60,570 nucleotides of DNA from MAG-121220-bin8 sp965655865 (GCA_965655865.1 CBFHJJ010000008.1:1-60570); one strand, 5' to 3'; positions 9,687-18,882 are shown, numbered from the stretch's first letter. A program made the numbers and translations. Notes: a model not told the origin generated them from the sequence alone.

Positions 9687-10103
9687 TTAGTTTTTGTTAA
9701 ATGCTAGAGCATAATATTTTATTTGTTTAATCATTGATAAAAGCCCATTTGCCCTAGTTGGGGACAAGTGTTCTTTCAATCCAATTTTATCAATAAATTC
9801 AAGTTTAGCTTCAATAATATTTTTTGGAGTTTGGTTAGAAAAAACTCTTAATAGTACTGCGGCAATTCCTTTAGTTATAATTGCTTCACTATCTGCTTTA
9901 AAAATCAATTTGTCTTCTTTTAGCTCAGCGTGAAGCCACAACTTACTTTGACACCCTTTTATTAAATTATCATCAACTTTATTGACAGGATCAATTAGTT
10001 CAATTGATTTACCCAGTTCTATCATGTGTTCATAACGTTGCATCCAATCTTCAAAAAGAGAGAATTCTTCAACGATTTCATTTTGAACTTCAATTATACC
10101 CAT
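9687..10103 (-). CDS. sufE: Cysteine desulfuration protein SufE
   Basis: 138-residue sulfur acceptor that takes persulfide sulfur from SufS and passes it to the SufBCD scaffold. The acceptor cysteine is in LIKGCQSKLWL, and the C-terminal GLKEHLSPTRANGL is a family signature. It is located 28 bases downstream of its partner sufS. Confidence 0.93.
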   Translation of the reverse strand: MGIIEVQNEIVEEFSLFEDWMQRYEHMIELGKSIELIDPVNKVDDNLIKGCQSKLWLHAELKEDKLIFKADSEAIITKGIAAVLLRVFSNQTPKNIIEAKLEFIDKIGLKEHLSPTRANGLLSMIKQIKYYALAFNKN

Positions 10104-10131
10104 GTTGTTTTATCAATATCAAAGATACAAA

Positions 10132-11349
10132 TTAGCTTAACATTGCTATAGCTCTTTCTAATGATTTACAGAAATAATCAATTTCTTCTTTGGTATTATA
10201 AAAAGAGAATGAAGCTCTTACAGTGCCAGATATTCCGAAGTAATCCATTACTGGCTGGGCACAGTGCTGTCCTGTTCTTACGGCAATTCCAAATTTATCT
10301 AAGATTGTGCCTATATCATACGAATGTAAATCACCTACATTAAATGATATTACAGAAGTTTTATTTTTTGCTTCACCATATATTTTGAATCCTGGGATTT
10401 CTTTTAATTTATTTGTTGCATAATTTAAAAGGTCAAGTTCATAAGATTCAATATTACTAAAGCCAATATTATTTAAATAATCTAATGCCATTCCAAAACC
10501 AATAGCTCCAACAATATTTGGTGTGCCAGCTTCAAATTTGTGAGGAAGGTCGGCGTATGTAGTTTTTTCAAATGTAACCTCAGAAATCATTTCACCACCA
10601 CCTTGGTAGGGAGGCATTTTGTTTAGCCATTCTTTTTTTCCGAATAACATTCCGATACCAGTAGGCCCACACAATTTATGAGCTGAAGTTGTATAAAAGT
10701 CAACATTTAGTTCTTGTAGATCAGCTTTAATATGAGAACTGGCTTGAGCTCCATCAATTAAAACTGCAGCTCCAAATTCGTGAGCTTTTGAAATTATAGA
10801 TTTTATTGGATTAATCGTCCCTAAAGCGTTAGATACATGATTTACAAAAACTAATTTTGTTTTTTTAGAAAGCAGATTTAAAAAAGAATCGTAGTTGAGT
10901 TCTCCTTTACTTGTTAAAGGAATCACTTTAATTTTTGCACCATTTTTTTCACACATCATTTGCCATGGAACAATATTTGAATGATGTTCAAGTTCAGAAA
11001 TTAAAATTTCATCATCTTTATTTAACAAATTAGTGAACCCGTTTGCAACTAAATTTATTGAGTGTGTTGTCCCAGATGTTAAAATAATTTCATTTGAATC
11101 TTTAACATTAAAATGTAGTTGAATTTTTTTTCTAGCATCTTCGTATGCATCAGTGGCTTCTTGACTTATGCTATGTACTCCACGGTGAATATTGGAATTA
11201 TAATTTGAGTAATAATCAACAATGCTATCAATAACTTTTGTTGGTTTTTGACTTGTAGCAGCATTATCAAAATAAACAAGAGGATGACCATTTACTTTTC
11301 TTTTAAGTATTGGAAAATCTTCTCTTATTTTATTTACATCAAAAGCCAT
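10132..11349 (-). CDS. sufS: Cysteine desulfurase SufS
   Basis: 405-residue group II PLP-dependent cysteine desulfurase. The PLP lysine is Lys225 in TTSAHKLCGPTG; the persulfide-forming cysteine is Cys363 in VRTGQHCAQP, with the short loop typical of SufS rather than IscS. N-terminal IREDFPIL and YFDNAATSQKP are standard for the family. It lies 2 bases after sufD, within the suf operon. Confidence 0.95.
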   Translation of the reverse strand: MAFDVNKIREDFPILKRKVNGHPLVYFDNAATSQKPTKVIDSIVDYYSNYNSNIHRGVHSISQEATDAYEDARKKIQLHFNVKDSNEIILTSGTTHSINLVANGFTNLLNKDDEILISELEHHSNIVPWQMMCEKNGAKIKVIPLTSKGELNYDSFLNLLSKKTKLVFVNHVSNALGTINPIKSIISKAHEFGAAVLIDGAQASSHIKADLQELNVDFYTTSAHKLCGPTGIGMLFGKKEWLNKMPPYQGGGEMISEVTFEKTTYADLPHKFEAGTPNIVGAIGFGMALDYLNNIGFSNIESYELDLLNYATNKLKEIPGFKIYGEAKNKTSVISFNVGDLHSYDIGTILDKFGIAVRTGQHCAQPVMDYFGISGTVRASFSFYNTKEEIDYFCKSLERAIAMLS

Positions 11350-11351
11350 AT

Positions 11352-12668
11352 TTATAGATCAAACCCTAAGTCAACCCCAAGTTTGTTTGCAATTATTTTT
11401 TTAATTCTAGATTTAACAGAAGGTATATTTACACTTTCAAGTACGTTATTTGCGAAAGCAAATGTTAACAATGCTTTTGCTTCTTTTTTAGGAATTCCTC
11501 TAGCTCTTAAATAAAATAAAGCATCTTGATCTAGCTGCCCAATTGTGCATCCATGCGAACATTTTACATCATCAGCAAAAATTTCTAATTGAGGTTTTGA
11601 GTTAATAGTAGACTTGTCTGTAAGTAAAATATTATTATTCTGTTGGAAAGCATTTGTTTTTTGAGCTATTTTGTCAACCACGATTTTACCATTAAACACC
11701 CCAGTTGATTTTCCGGAGTATATGCCTTTATAATCTTGATGACTTTCGCAGTTGGGATTTGCATGATCCACAAGAGTGTGATGATCAACCAATTGATTTT
11801 CATCAATAATTGTTATTCCCTTCATGATCGAATCTATATATGATCCTTTTTGATAAAAGTTAAGATTATTTCTTGTTAATTTTCCTCCAAATGAGAACGT
11901 GTGAACTTTAGCTACACTCTTTTTTTGTTGTGATATGTATGTGTTGTCAATTAACGAAGAAGTTAGATTGTCATTTTGAATTTTATAATAATCTAAATGA
12001 GCATCTTGATCAACAAAAACTTCAGTAACAGAATTGGTAAAAATCGGATTACTTGTTAAGCTTTGGTGAGTTTCTATTATTTCGGCATGAGAATTTTTTT
12101 CTAAAACAATTAGATTTCTAGGTTGTAACATTAAAGCAGCTTCGTTTCCAGTTGCAAAGTGAATGACTTCAACGGGTTTTTCCAATATTTTATTTTTAGG
12201 AATATGAATATAAACTCCTTCTTTTGAAAAAGCTGTATTTAATAGAGACAAGGAATCTTTTTTGTTTACGGAAGTATCAAAATATTTAGAAATTACTTTA
12301 GAATAAACGGGCTTAGTTAATGCTGCAGAAAGTATACAAATATCAACCCCATCATGACTGGTTTGAGAAAGAAAAGGATCAAAAGATCCATCAACAAAAA
12401 CGAGTTTGTAAGTTTCTGTATTGTCAAGAAAATAATTTTGAACGTTTTTAAATTCAAGTACATTTTTCTTTTTTGAAAAGATAGTATAGTCTTCTTTTAA
12501 TATGTTTTTTAGTGAAGTGTATTTCCAAGCTTCAAGTTTTTTATTTGGGAATCCTAATTTTTCAAATTCTTTAATAGCTTGAGTTCTTATATTATGAACA
12601 GGTGACTGAATATTAATATCTAGCTCAAATGCTAAAAATGACGAAACTAATTTATCTACTAATGACAT
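11352..12668 (-). CDS. sufD: Fe-S scaffold protein SufD
   Basis: 438-residue SufD, the beta-helix partner of SufB in the SufBC2D scaffold. The C-terminal half shows the family signature KCSHGCTIGQLDQDALFYLRARGIP, with KAYKYTSL-type WKYTSLKNIL near residue 50. SufD is needed for iron entry. It sits between sufC (6 bases upstream) and sufS. Confidence 0.93.
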   Translation of the reverse strand: MSLVDKLVSSFLAFELDINIQSPVHNIRTQAIKEFEKLGFPNKKLEAWKYTSLKNILKEDYTIFSKKKNVLEFKNVQNYFLDNTETYKLVFVDGSFDPFLSQTSHDGVDICILSAALTKPVYSKVISKYFDTSVNKKDSLSLLNTAFSKEGVYIHIPKNKILEKPVEVIHFATGNEAALMLQPRNLIVLEKNSHAEIIETHQSLTSNPIFTNSVTEVFVDQDAHLDYYKIQNDNLTSSLIDNTYISQQKKSVAKVHTFSFGGKLTRNNLNFYQKGSYIDSIMKGITIIDENQLVDHHTLVDHANPNCESHQDYKGIYSGKSTGVFNGKIVVDKIAQKTNAFQQNNNILLTDKSTINSKPQLEIFADDVKCSHGCTIGQLDQDALFYLRARGIPKKEAKALLTFAFANNVLESVNIPSVKSRIKKIIANKLGVDLGFDL

Positions 12669-12674
12669 TGTTTT

Positions 12675-13412
12675 TTATTTAATCCAATCGTATCCTTTTT
12701 CTTCTAGCTCGTGAGCTAAGCTTTTATCTCCAGATTTCACTATTTTACCTTCGTGAAGGACGTGAACAAAATCAGGGATTATATAATCTAGTAGTCTTTG
12801 ATAGTGTGTAATAACTATTACTGCATTATCTTTATTTTTAAGTTTATTAACCCCGTTAGCAACTATTTTTAAAGCATCGATATCGAGTCCTGAGTCTGTT
12901 TCATCTAAAATAGAAAGGCTAGGCTCAAGCATAGCCATTTGAAAAATTTCATTTCTCTTTTTTTCACCACCAGAAAACCCTTCATTTAATGACCTAGATA
13001 AAAATCTAGAATCAATCTCTAAAAGCTCTGCTTTTTCTCTTATTTTTTTAAGCATTTTATTGGCAGGCATTTCACTTTCATTTCTAGCTTTTAAATTTGA
13101 ATTTATAGCTGTTTTGATAAAATTAGTAACCGTAACACCTGGAATTTCTACTGGATATTGAAATGACAGAAAAATCCCCTTGTGTGCTCTTTCTTCAGCT
13201 GCAAGTTCGATTATATTTTCATTTTTGAAAACAATATCACCTTGGGTAACTTCGTAATCTTCATTTCCGGCTATAACAGATGAAAGTGTGCTTTTACCAG
13301 ATCCATTTGGACCCATAATCGCATGAATTTCACCGGCTTTAACATCTAAGTTAATTCCATTTAAAATTGGCTTTCCTTCAACACTTACGTGTAAATTATC
13401 TATACTTAACAT
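12675..13412 (-). CDS. sufC: Fe-S assembly ATPase SufC
   Basis: 245-residue soluble ABC ATPase of the SufBC2D scaffold. Walker A is GPNGSGKS (34-41), the ABC signature is EGFSGGEKKR, Walker B SLSILDETDSGLD, and the switch His is in VITHYQR. It drives conformational change of SufBD during cluster assembly. The gene follows sufB by 14 bases. Confidence 0.95.
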   Translation of the reverse strand: MLSIDNLHVSVEGKPILNGINLDVKAGEIHAIMGPNGSGKSTLSSVIAGNEDYEVTQGDIVFKNENIIELAAEERAHKGIFLSFQYPVEIPGVTVTNFIKTAINSNLKARNESEMPANKMLKKIREKAELLEIDSRFLSRSLNEGFSGGEKKRNEIFQMAMLEPSLSILDETDSGLDIDALKIVANGVNKLKNKDNAVIVITHYQRLLDYIIPDFVHVLHEGKIVKSGDKSLAHELEEKGYDWIK

Positions 13413-13426
13413 AGTTTATTTTTTAA

Positions 13427-14872
13427 TTATCCCACTGAACCTTCGAGTGAAATTTCTAATAATTTTTGTGCTTCAACGGCAAATTCCATTGGAAGCTTAT
13501 TTAATACTTCTTTACTAAATCCATTTACAATTAACGCTATCGCTTTCTCGGTATCAATTCCTCTTTGGTTACAATAGAAAATTTGATCTTCACCAATTTT
13601 ACTAGTAGAAGCTTCGTGTTCAATAATCGCAGTTTTATTTTTTGCTTCAATGTAAGGGAATGTATGTGCACCACACTTATTTCCCATTAGCAATGAATCA
13701 CATTGAGAAAAATTTCTAGCATTTTTAGCTCTCGAATTTATTTGAACTAATCCTCTGTAGCTGTTTTGAGATTTCCCTGCAGAAATTCCTTTCGAAATGA
13801 TTGTGCTTTTAGTGTTTTTACCCAGGTGTATCATTTTTGTTCCAGTATCAGCCTGTTGATAGTTATTAGTCACGGCAATTGAGTAAAATTCTCCAACACT
13901 ATTATCTCCTTTTAATATACATGAGGGATACTTCCATGTAACAGCAGAGCCAGTTTCAACTTGTGTCCATGAAATTTTTGAGTTAGTGCCACAAATACCT
14001 CTTTTTGTAACAAAATTATAAACCCCACCTTTTCCATTTTTATTTCCAGGATACCAATTTTGAACAGTTGAATACTTTATTTCAGAACCGTCCAATGCTA
14101 TTAATTCTACAACCGCAGCGTGTAACTGGTTTTCATCTCTGGATGGAGCTGTACAACCTTCAAGATAACTTACATAACTGTCTTTGTCTGCTACAACAAG
14201 TGTTCTTTCAAATTGTCCAGTACCTGCTTGATTTATTCTGAAATATGTTGAAAGTTCCATTGGGCATTTCACACCTTTAGGGATGTAGCAAAAACTACCA
14301 TCACTAAACACAGCACTGTTAAGCGCCGCATAGTAATTGTCTGTTCTAGGAACAACTGTTCCAATATATTTTTTAACGAGTTCAGGGTGTTCTTTAATGG
14401 CCTCAGAAATACTCATAAAAATAATCCCTTTTTCTCCTAAAGTCTTTTTAAAAGTTGTGGCAACCGATACTGAGTCAACTACAATATCCATTGCTACGTT
14501 ATTCATCTTTTTTTGTTCATCTACTGAAATACCTAATTTCTTATACATCGCCAATAAGTCGGGGTCAACATCGTCAAGTGTTTTGTTAGGATCTACAACA
14601 GTTGGAGCTGAGTAATAGGCAATTGCTTGAAAGTCTGGTTTTAGATACTTTACGTTTGCCCAGTCTGGTTCCTCCATGTTTTTCCAAACTTTATAGGCTT
14701 CTAATCTCCACTCTGTCATCCATTCAGGCTCTTCCTTTTTCTTTGAAATAGCTCTAACAATAGATTCGTCTAGCCCAACAGGAAATGTTTCAGAATCTAT
14801 ATCTGTATAAAAACCATATTCATATTCCTTAGTCTCTAACTCTTTTTTTAATTCCTCTTCTGTATACGCCAT
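13427..14872 (-). CDS. sufB: Fe-S scaffold protein SufB
   Basis: 481-residue SufB, the core scaffold on which Fe-S clusters form. Recognisable by FCYIPKGVKCPMELSTYF, the cysteine segment YLEGCTAPSRDENQLHAAVVE, and the C-terminal ASTSKIGEDQIFYCNQRGI. It is more strongly conserved than the adjacent sufD and follows the A-type carrier gene by 9 bases. Confidence 0.96.
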   Translation of the reverse strand: MAYTEEELKKELETKEYEYGFYTDIDSETFPVGLDESIVRAISKKKEEPEWMTEWRLEAYKVWKNMEEPDWANVKYLKPDFQAIAYYSAPTVVDPNKTLDDVDPDLLAMYKKLGISVDEQKKMNNVAMDIVVDSVSVATTFKKTLGEKGIIFMSISEAIKEHPELVKKYIGTVVPRTDNYYAALNSAVFSDGSFCYIPKGVKCPMELSTYFRINQAGTGQFERTLVVADKDSYVSYLEGCTAPSRDENQLHAAVVELIALDGSEIKYSTVQNWYPGNKNGKGGVYNFVTKRGICGTNSKISWTQVETGSAVTWKYPSCILKGDNSVGEFYSIAVTNNYQQADTGTKMIHLGKNTKSTIISKGISAGKSQNSYRGLVQINSRAKNARNFSQCDSLLMGNKCGAHTFPYIEAKNKTAIIEHEASTSKIGEDQIFYCNQRGIDTEKAIALIVNGFSKEVLNKLPMEFAVEAQKLLEISLEGSVG

Positions 14873-14881
14873 ATTATAAAT

Positions 14882-15211
14882 TTATAATGAAAAGCTTTCA
14901 CCACATCCACATGTTCTATTTGCATTTGGATTATTAAAAACAAAACCTTTGCCATTTAATCCCCCAGAATATTCAAGTGTAGTTCCAATTAAGTATAAAA
15001 AACTTTTTTTATCAACTAGAATTTTCACTCCATTATCTTCGTAAATCTTATCATCATCGTTCATTTTGTTGTCAAAATTTAGATCATACGATAAACCAGA
15101 ACAGCCTCCGCTTTTAACACCAACTCTAACATAATCCTCATTGCAGCTGAATCCATCAGCTTTCATAAGCTTGATTACCTCAGATTTTGCTTGTTGTGAA
15201 ACCTTAATCAT
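14882..15211 (-). CDS. sufA: A-type Fe-S carrier (SufA/IscA family)
   Basis: 109-residue A-type carrier with the three cluster-ligating cysteines in GGCSGLSY and the C-terminal TCGCGESF. It carries newly made clusters to target proteins. Being the first gene of the suf operon supports naming it SufA; strict separation from ErpA or IscA is not possible from sequence alone. Confidence 0.88.
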   Translation of the reverse strand: MIKVSQQAKSEVIKLMKADGFSCNEDYVRVGVKSGGCSGLSYDLNFDNKMNDDDKIYEDNGVKILVDKKSFLYLIGTTLEYSGGLNGKGFVFNNPNANRTCGCGESFSL

Positions 15212-15233
15212 CTTTATTAATTAAAATATTTTG

Positions 15234-15266
15234 CAAATATAATCTATTTATGTTTTTTAACCTCAA
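15234..15266 (-). promoter_or_regulatory. suf operon promoter
   Basis: On the minus strand, TATATTTG (15241-15234) is a perfect Bacteroidota -7 box (TAnnTTTG). A -33-like TTG lies at 15266-15264, 22 bases upstream. The box ends 22 bases before the sufA start at 15211. It would drive the nine-gene suf unit. No clear regulator-binding site was seen. Confidence 0.55.
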
Positions 15267-15330
15267 TATTTATGTAGATTACCTGATTTAGTTTACAATA
15301 ATTTAGATTCAATAATAATGCCAATTAAAT

Positions 15331-15338
15331 TATATTTG
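15331..15338 (+). promoter_or_regulatory. -7 box before thiL
   Basis: TATATTTG on the + strand ends 12 bases before the proposed TTG start of thiL, followed by a run of twelve A residues starting just after. Transcription would begin in or next to the A-run, giving a very short leader. No good -33 TTTG is visible. Confidence 0.45.
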
Positions 15339-15350
15339 TAAAAAAAAAAA

Positions 15351-16394
15351 TTGGAAAAAGAAAAGAAAAACAACGATTTAACCTCTATTTCTGAGTTAGG
15401 AGAATTTAGGTTGATTGAAGAAATTACAAAAACATTTGAAATTGTAAATGATTCCACTGATTTAGGGATTGGAGATGATGCAGCAGTTTTAGATTTTAAA
15501 GGTGATAAAATATTGGTTTCGACTGACATGTTAGTGGAAGGAGTTCATTTTGATTTAGGTTACACCCCTTTGAAACATTTGGGTTATAAATCTGTCATTT
15601 CAAATCTTTCTGACATTTATGCCATGAATGGTCTTTGTACTCAAATAACAGTTAGTATTGCACTTTCAAACAGATTCACTCTTGAATCAGTTGAAGAACT
15701 TTATTTAGGAATTCGTGCAGCTTGTAAAAAATTCAAAATTGATCTTGTCGGTGGGGACACTACAAGCTCTAATAAGGGTCTTATAATCAGCATTACAGCT
15801 ATTGGTCGTTCTGTGAATAAAACAATAACTAAAAGAACTGGAGCTAAAGAAAATGATCTTTTGGTTGTTTCGGGAGATTTAGGAAGTGCCTATATGGGTT
15901 TACAAATATTAAAACGGGAAAATGAGGTTTTTAAAGTTAATCCTAAAAATCAACCTGATCTTTCAGCATATGCTTATCTTTTACAAAGACAATTAAAACC
16001 TGAAGCAAGAAAAGATGTTATTGATTTCCTTTCTACAAACAATATTGTTCCAACCTCGATGATAGACATAAGCGATGGTCTTTCTTCCGAAATTTTACAT
16101 GTATGTAAAAACTCAAATGTTGGTTGTAATGTTTATGAAGAGAAAATTCCAGTTAGTGAGGAGTTAAAAGCCGCATGCGATGAATTTAAATTACACCCAA
16201 CAACGGTTGCAATGAGTGGTGGTGAAGATTATGAATTATTATTTACCATCAATCAAAAAGATTATGATAAAATTAAAAACAGTAACGATTTAACTGTAAT
16301 TGGGCACATAACTAGTAAAACAAAAGAGGCAAACCTTATAACAAAAGCAGAACAAGAAGTGCCTATTACTGCTCAAGGATGGAAATCTTTTTAG
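15351..16394 (+). CDS. thiL: Thiamine-monophosphate kinase ThiL
   Basis: 347-residue PurM-superfamily kinase that phosphorylates thiamine monophosphate to the active pyrophosphate. Motifs: LGEFRLIEEI at the N-terminus, GIGDDAAVLDF, STDMLVEGVHFD, the SDIYAMNG segment, DLVGGDTTSS and the C-terminal MSGGEDYELLFT. A TTG start at 15351 is used because no ATG precedes the conserved N-terminus; it is preceded by a 12-base A-run that could act as an A-rich translation enhancer. Divergent from the suf operon. Confidence 0.92.
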   Translation: MEKEKKNNDLTSISELGEFRLIEEITKTFEIVNDSTDLGIGDDAAVLDFKGDKILVSTDMLVEGVHFDLGYTPLKHLGYKSVISNLSDIYAMNGLCTQITVSIALSNRFTLESVEELYLGIRAACKKFKIDLVGGDTTSSNKGLIISITAIGRSVNKTITKRTGAKENDLLVVSGDLGSAYMGLQILKRENEVFKVNPKNQPDLSAYAYLLQRQLKPEARKDVIDFLSTNNIVPTSMIDISDGLSSEILHVCKNSNVGCNVYEEKIPVSEELKAACDEFKLHPTTVAMSGGEDYELLFTINQKDYDKIKNSNDLTVIGHITSKTKEANLITKAEQEVPITAQGWKSF

Positions 16395-16442
16395 ACTCTG
16401 TTAATATCAAGTTAAATCCTTTTAAAAAATAAGATAATAATG

Positions 16443-16450
16443 TACTTTTG
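16443..16450 (+). promoter_or_regulatory. -7 box before rseP
   Basis: TACTTTTG, a perfect TAnnTTTG match, lies 19 bases before the ATG at 16470, which fits a short leader for rseP. Confidence 0.5.
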
Positions 16451-16469
16451 GCCTCCTAATAATTAATTT

Positions 16470-17795
16470 ATGAGCAGTGTTTTTTTAATAAAAGCTTTAC
16501 AACTTATTTTAAGTTTAGCAATTCTTGTAGTTCTGCATGAGCTAGGACATTTTATTCCAGCCAAACTATTTAAAACTAAAGTTGAAAAGTTTTATTTGTT
16601 TTTTGATTGGCCATTTTCTTTGTTTAAGAAAAAAATTGGAGATACTGAATATGGAATTGGAGTTCTTCCCCTAGGAGGTTACGTAAAGATTGCAGGAATG
16701 ATTGATGAGAGTATGGATACGGAGCATTTAAATAAAGAGCCAGAACCATGGGAATTTAGATCTAAACCAGCATGGCAAAGATTAATTATAATGCTAGGTG
16801 GAATAGCTGTCAATATCTTTCTTGGCTTTGCAATTTACGCGATGGTTGCATTTGTTTGGGGGAAAACAGTTTTAACAAATGAGAATTTACCAAACGGATT
16901 TGAAGTAGCAGAAGCTATTAAACCTTATGGTTTTAAAGATGGGGACAAGATTCTTCAGGTTAACGGTGAGGCTTTAGAAGATGTAAGAGACATCAACAAG
17001 TATTTGTTTTTAAGAGATGTTAGTGAAGTTAGTGTAGAGCATTTAAATGGAAATAAAGAAAATATTTCTATTCCAGACAATATTGGTACTATCATGTTTG
17101 AAAGCGGAGCAATTAGAGCTTTTTACCCTTTAGTTCCTGTAATTTTAGATTCAATAGTTCCTAATTCACCTGCTTTCAACGCTGGCCTTTTAAAAGGAGA
17201 TAGAATTATAAATGTTAATGGAAATGACGTTGTTAAATGGGAAGAATTTACGGAACAAGTAAAAGCAAATACATCTCAAAACATTGATATTGATATTAAA
17301 AGAGGAAATGAAGTAGTTTCAAACACAATAACATTAAATGAGAATAATCAAATTGGCGTTTCCAGTTTACAATCAATTAATTTAACTCCAACAATCCTAA
17401 AATATTCTTTTATTGAAAGTATAAATGACGGATTTGACCGAGCATATTGGGAGCTTTTAGATTATGTAGGTCAATTTAAATATATTTTCACAGAGAAAGG
17501 CGCATCTCAGTTAGGAGGTTTTGCAGCAATAGGTAATTTATTTCCAGCAGAGTGGAATTGGAAAGATTTTTGGGAAACTACTGCACTTCTTTCTATTATT
17601 CTGGCTTTTATGAATGCCTTACCTATTCCAGCTTTGGATGGAGGACATGTTATGTTTTTGATGTATGAAGTTGTAACAGGATCTAAGCCAAACGATAAGT
17701 TCATGGAATATGCTCAGATCACAGGATTTTTTCTATTAATGGCATTAGTGATATATGCTAATGGGAATGATGTTGTTAGATATTTATTTAATTAA
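16470..17795 (+). CDS. rseP: RIP metalloprotease RseP (site-2 protease)
   Basis: 441-residue intramembrane zinc protease. The active site HELGH (His23, Glu24, His27) sits in the first membrane segment, and the second metal motif is the late NALPIPALDGGH. Two PDZ-like regions lie between them (around residues 130-190 and 205-280; the second has NAGLLKGDRIINVNGNDV). It cleaves membrane-bound anti-sigma factors or signal peptides in the inner membrane. It has its own promoter and is the last core gene before tRNA-Asn. Confidence 0.93.
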   Translation: MSSVFLIKALQLILSLAILVVLHELGHFIPAKLFKTKVEKFYLFFDWPFSLFKKKIGDTEYGIGVLPLGGYVKIAGMIDESMDTEHLNKEPEPWEFRSKPAWQRLIIMLGGIAVNIFLGFAIYAMVAFVWGKTVLTNENLPNGFEVAEAIKPYGFKDGDKILQVNGEALEDVRDINKYLFLRDVSEVSVEHLNGNKENISIPDNIGTIMFESGAIRAFYPLVPVILDSIVPNSPAFNAGLLKGDRIINVNGNDVVKWEEFTEQVKANTSQNIDIDIKRGNEVVSNTITLNENNQIGVSSLQSINLTPTILKYSFIESINDGFDRAYWELLDYVGQFKYIFTEKGASQLGGFAAIGNLFPAEWNWKDFWETTALLSIILAFMNALPIPALDGGHVMFLMYEVVTGSKPNDKFMEYAQITGFFLLMALVIYANGNDVVRYLFN

Positions 17796-17811
17796 TTTTT
17801 GAATTAATTAA

Positions 17812-17842
17812 TTTGACTACGTTAAAATATAAATTATATTTG
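17812..17842 (+). promoter_or_regulatory. tRNA-Asn promoter
   Basis: TTTG at 17812-17815 and TATATTTG at 17835-17842 are separated by exactly 19 bases, the textbook Bacteroidota -33/-7 arrangement. The mature tRNA begins 18 bases further downstream. Confidence 0.75.
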
Positions 17843-17860
17843 CCCTCGCTAAACGCAAAC

Positions 17861-17934
17861 TCCTCCTTAGCTCAGTTGGTTAGAGCATCTGACTGTTAAT
17901 CAGAGGGTCCTAGGTTCGAGCCCTAGAGGGGGAG
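17861..17934 (+). tRNA. tRNA-Asn (GUU)
   Basis: A 74-base cloverleaf. The acceptor stem TCCTCCT pairs with AGGGGGA (17927-17933, one T-G wobble), the anticodon stem TCTGA/TCAGA encloses loop CTGTTAA with anticodon GTT, and the T arm is CTAGG-TTCGAGC-CCTAG. The discriminator is G; CCA is not encoded. The accessory island begins directly behind it, as usual for tRNA integration sites. No second copy of the tRNA 3' end was found at the far end of the island. Confidence 0.96.
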
Positions 17935-17962
17935 CAAGTAATACCGTTACACTACACATTCT

Positions 17963-17989
17963 AAACCTTCGAGAAATCGGAGGTTTTTT
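17963..17989 (+). terminator. Terminator after tRNA-Asn
   Basis: Stem AACCTTCG / CGGAGGTT (one G-T wobble) with loop AGAAAT, followed by a run of T residues. It lies 29 bases after the mature tRNA end and fits a rho-independent terminator of the tRNA transcript. Confidence 0.65.
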
Positions 17990-18034
17990 CTTTAGAGACA
18001 TTTTAACAAAGAACTTACTTAAAGGTATAAAATC

Positions 18035-18054
18035 TTGGCAACTATTTGGCAACT
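18035..18054 (+). repeat. Tandem TTGGCAACT direct repeat
   Basis: Two copies of TTGGCAACT start 11 bases apart (18035 and 18046), about one helical turn, roughly 100 bases downstream of the tRNA. Such spacing is typical of protein-binding repeats. They could be an integrase arm or accessory site, but no partner copy was located at the distal island end. Confidence 0.35.
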
Positions 18055-18386
18055 GGGTATTTATTCTCATTGTTATTAACAAACGTGAGTATCTTCTACT
18101 CTTAAAACTTGAATCTCTTCTCAAATACTTGTAACTTTGCTATATCTTCTCTTGAGTGTATCATCAGTAATACTTACTGTATATCTAAGTCCTAGTAATA
18201 AGAAATGCAATGTTTGTTTACAAACAAAAAAAGACATAGAAAAATTACATAAGTTGTATTAACCGCACCTATATTCTATTTCGAACTGTGTAGGATATGC
18301 ATTACTAAGTGACCTTCGGTCAGATGTTTATGATAAGCATTACTCATATAATGCAACTTTGAAAAACTTTGAATAATCAATTTAAT

Positions 18387-18473
18387 AAACCATAAGCATA
18401 TCTTCTTCTTTTAATTCAGCAACTTCTAATCCACGTAAGTAGGTTAATAAGGTTTAGATAATTCTTATATTTT
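18387..18473 (+). repeat. Island repeat R1 (integrase 3' tail plus left-end element)
   Basis: Core AAACCATAAGCATATCTTCT. On the minus strand 18387-18449 reads LTYLRGLEVAELKEEDMLMV and then a stop, the end of a tyrosine recombinase. Integrase similarity stops at the LT codons, after which the second shared element follows: TTAATAAGGTTTAGATAATT and a -7-like TTATATTT (18444-18473). This is the most complete copy of the combined unit. Confidence 0.75.
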
Positions 18474-18753
18474 ATTTGTCAGATTGATTTTTGAGAACTT
18501 CAGCTTCATTCTTTTTTTCAGTTCTTGAAACTTTGTAGTTTGTCTTCTGACCCTCATTATGATGATTATACTTGGATTTTTCTACATTCTCTGATTCAGA
18601 ATGTTTGATGCAGAGGACATTAACTGTGTTCTTATTTTTTGAAAAATAAATTTTTTTAAAATTCTGCTTATCGTATTTATGTAATTTTAAATTAGTATCC
18701 ATTATATTTCCATTGGTAAAGAAGAATGCCAAACTAAAAATTAATTCTTTCAT
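18472..18753 (-). CDS. Hypothetical secreted protein, 93 aa
   Basis: Not recognised. The N-terminus (MKELIFSLAFFFTNG) resembles a short signal peptide; the rest is Lys/Asn/Glu-rich and hydrophilic. It is the only larger island gene on the minus strand, and its stop lies at the end of repeat R1. It may be a genuine small secreted protein or a chance frame in AT-rich DNA; base composition does not decide. Confidence 0.4.
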   Translation of the reverse strand: MKELIFSLAFFFTNGNIMDTNLKLHKYDKQNFKKIYFSKNKNTVNVLCIKHSESENVEKSKYNHHNEGQKTNYKVSRTEKKNEAEVLKNQSDK

Positions 18754-18835
18754 AATTATTTTTTTATAATGTACAAAAATCGTACCATATTGATTTACAA
18801 GTAATTATAGTTTAAGTAAGGTTAAAGAGAATGGA

Positions 18836-18865
18836 TTAATAAGGTTTAGATAATTGTTATATTTA
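18836..18865 (+). repeat. Left-end element before the Coq4-like gene
   Basis: A second copy of TTAATAAGGTTTAGATAATT plus TTATATTT, here without the AAACCATAGG core. Just upstream (18814-18828) TTTAAGTAAGGTTAA resembles the inner end of R1, so this may be an eroded repeat. It ends 18 bases before the ATG of the next gene, a promoter-like position (-7-like TATATTTA). Confidence 0.6.
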
Positions 18866-18882
18866 ATGTAATTAAGACATTA

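Larger units (their letters stand above)
17935..18386. other. Non-coding stretch after tRNA-Asn
   Basis: No convincing gene. It holds a terminator-like hairpin (17964-17985), a tandem TTGGCAACT pair (18035-18054), an inverted repeat TTTGTTT-AC-AAACAAA near 18212-18227, a short hairpin TGACC-TTC-GGTCA near 18309-18321 and two copies of GCATTACT close by. The stretch ends at the first island repeat. It may be an eroded unit. Confidence 0.5.

Noticed and set aside
17900..18124. 74-aa minus-strand frame ending APPLGLEPRTL
   Set aside because: The ending is the antisense of the tRNA-Asn gene, a known source of false protein calls; no start signal or family match.
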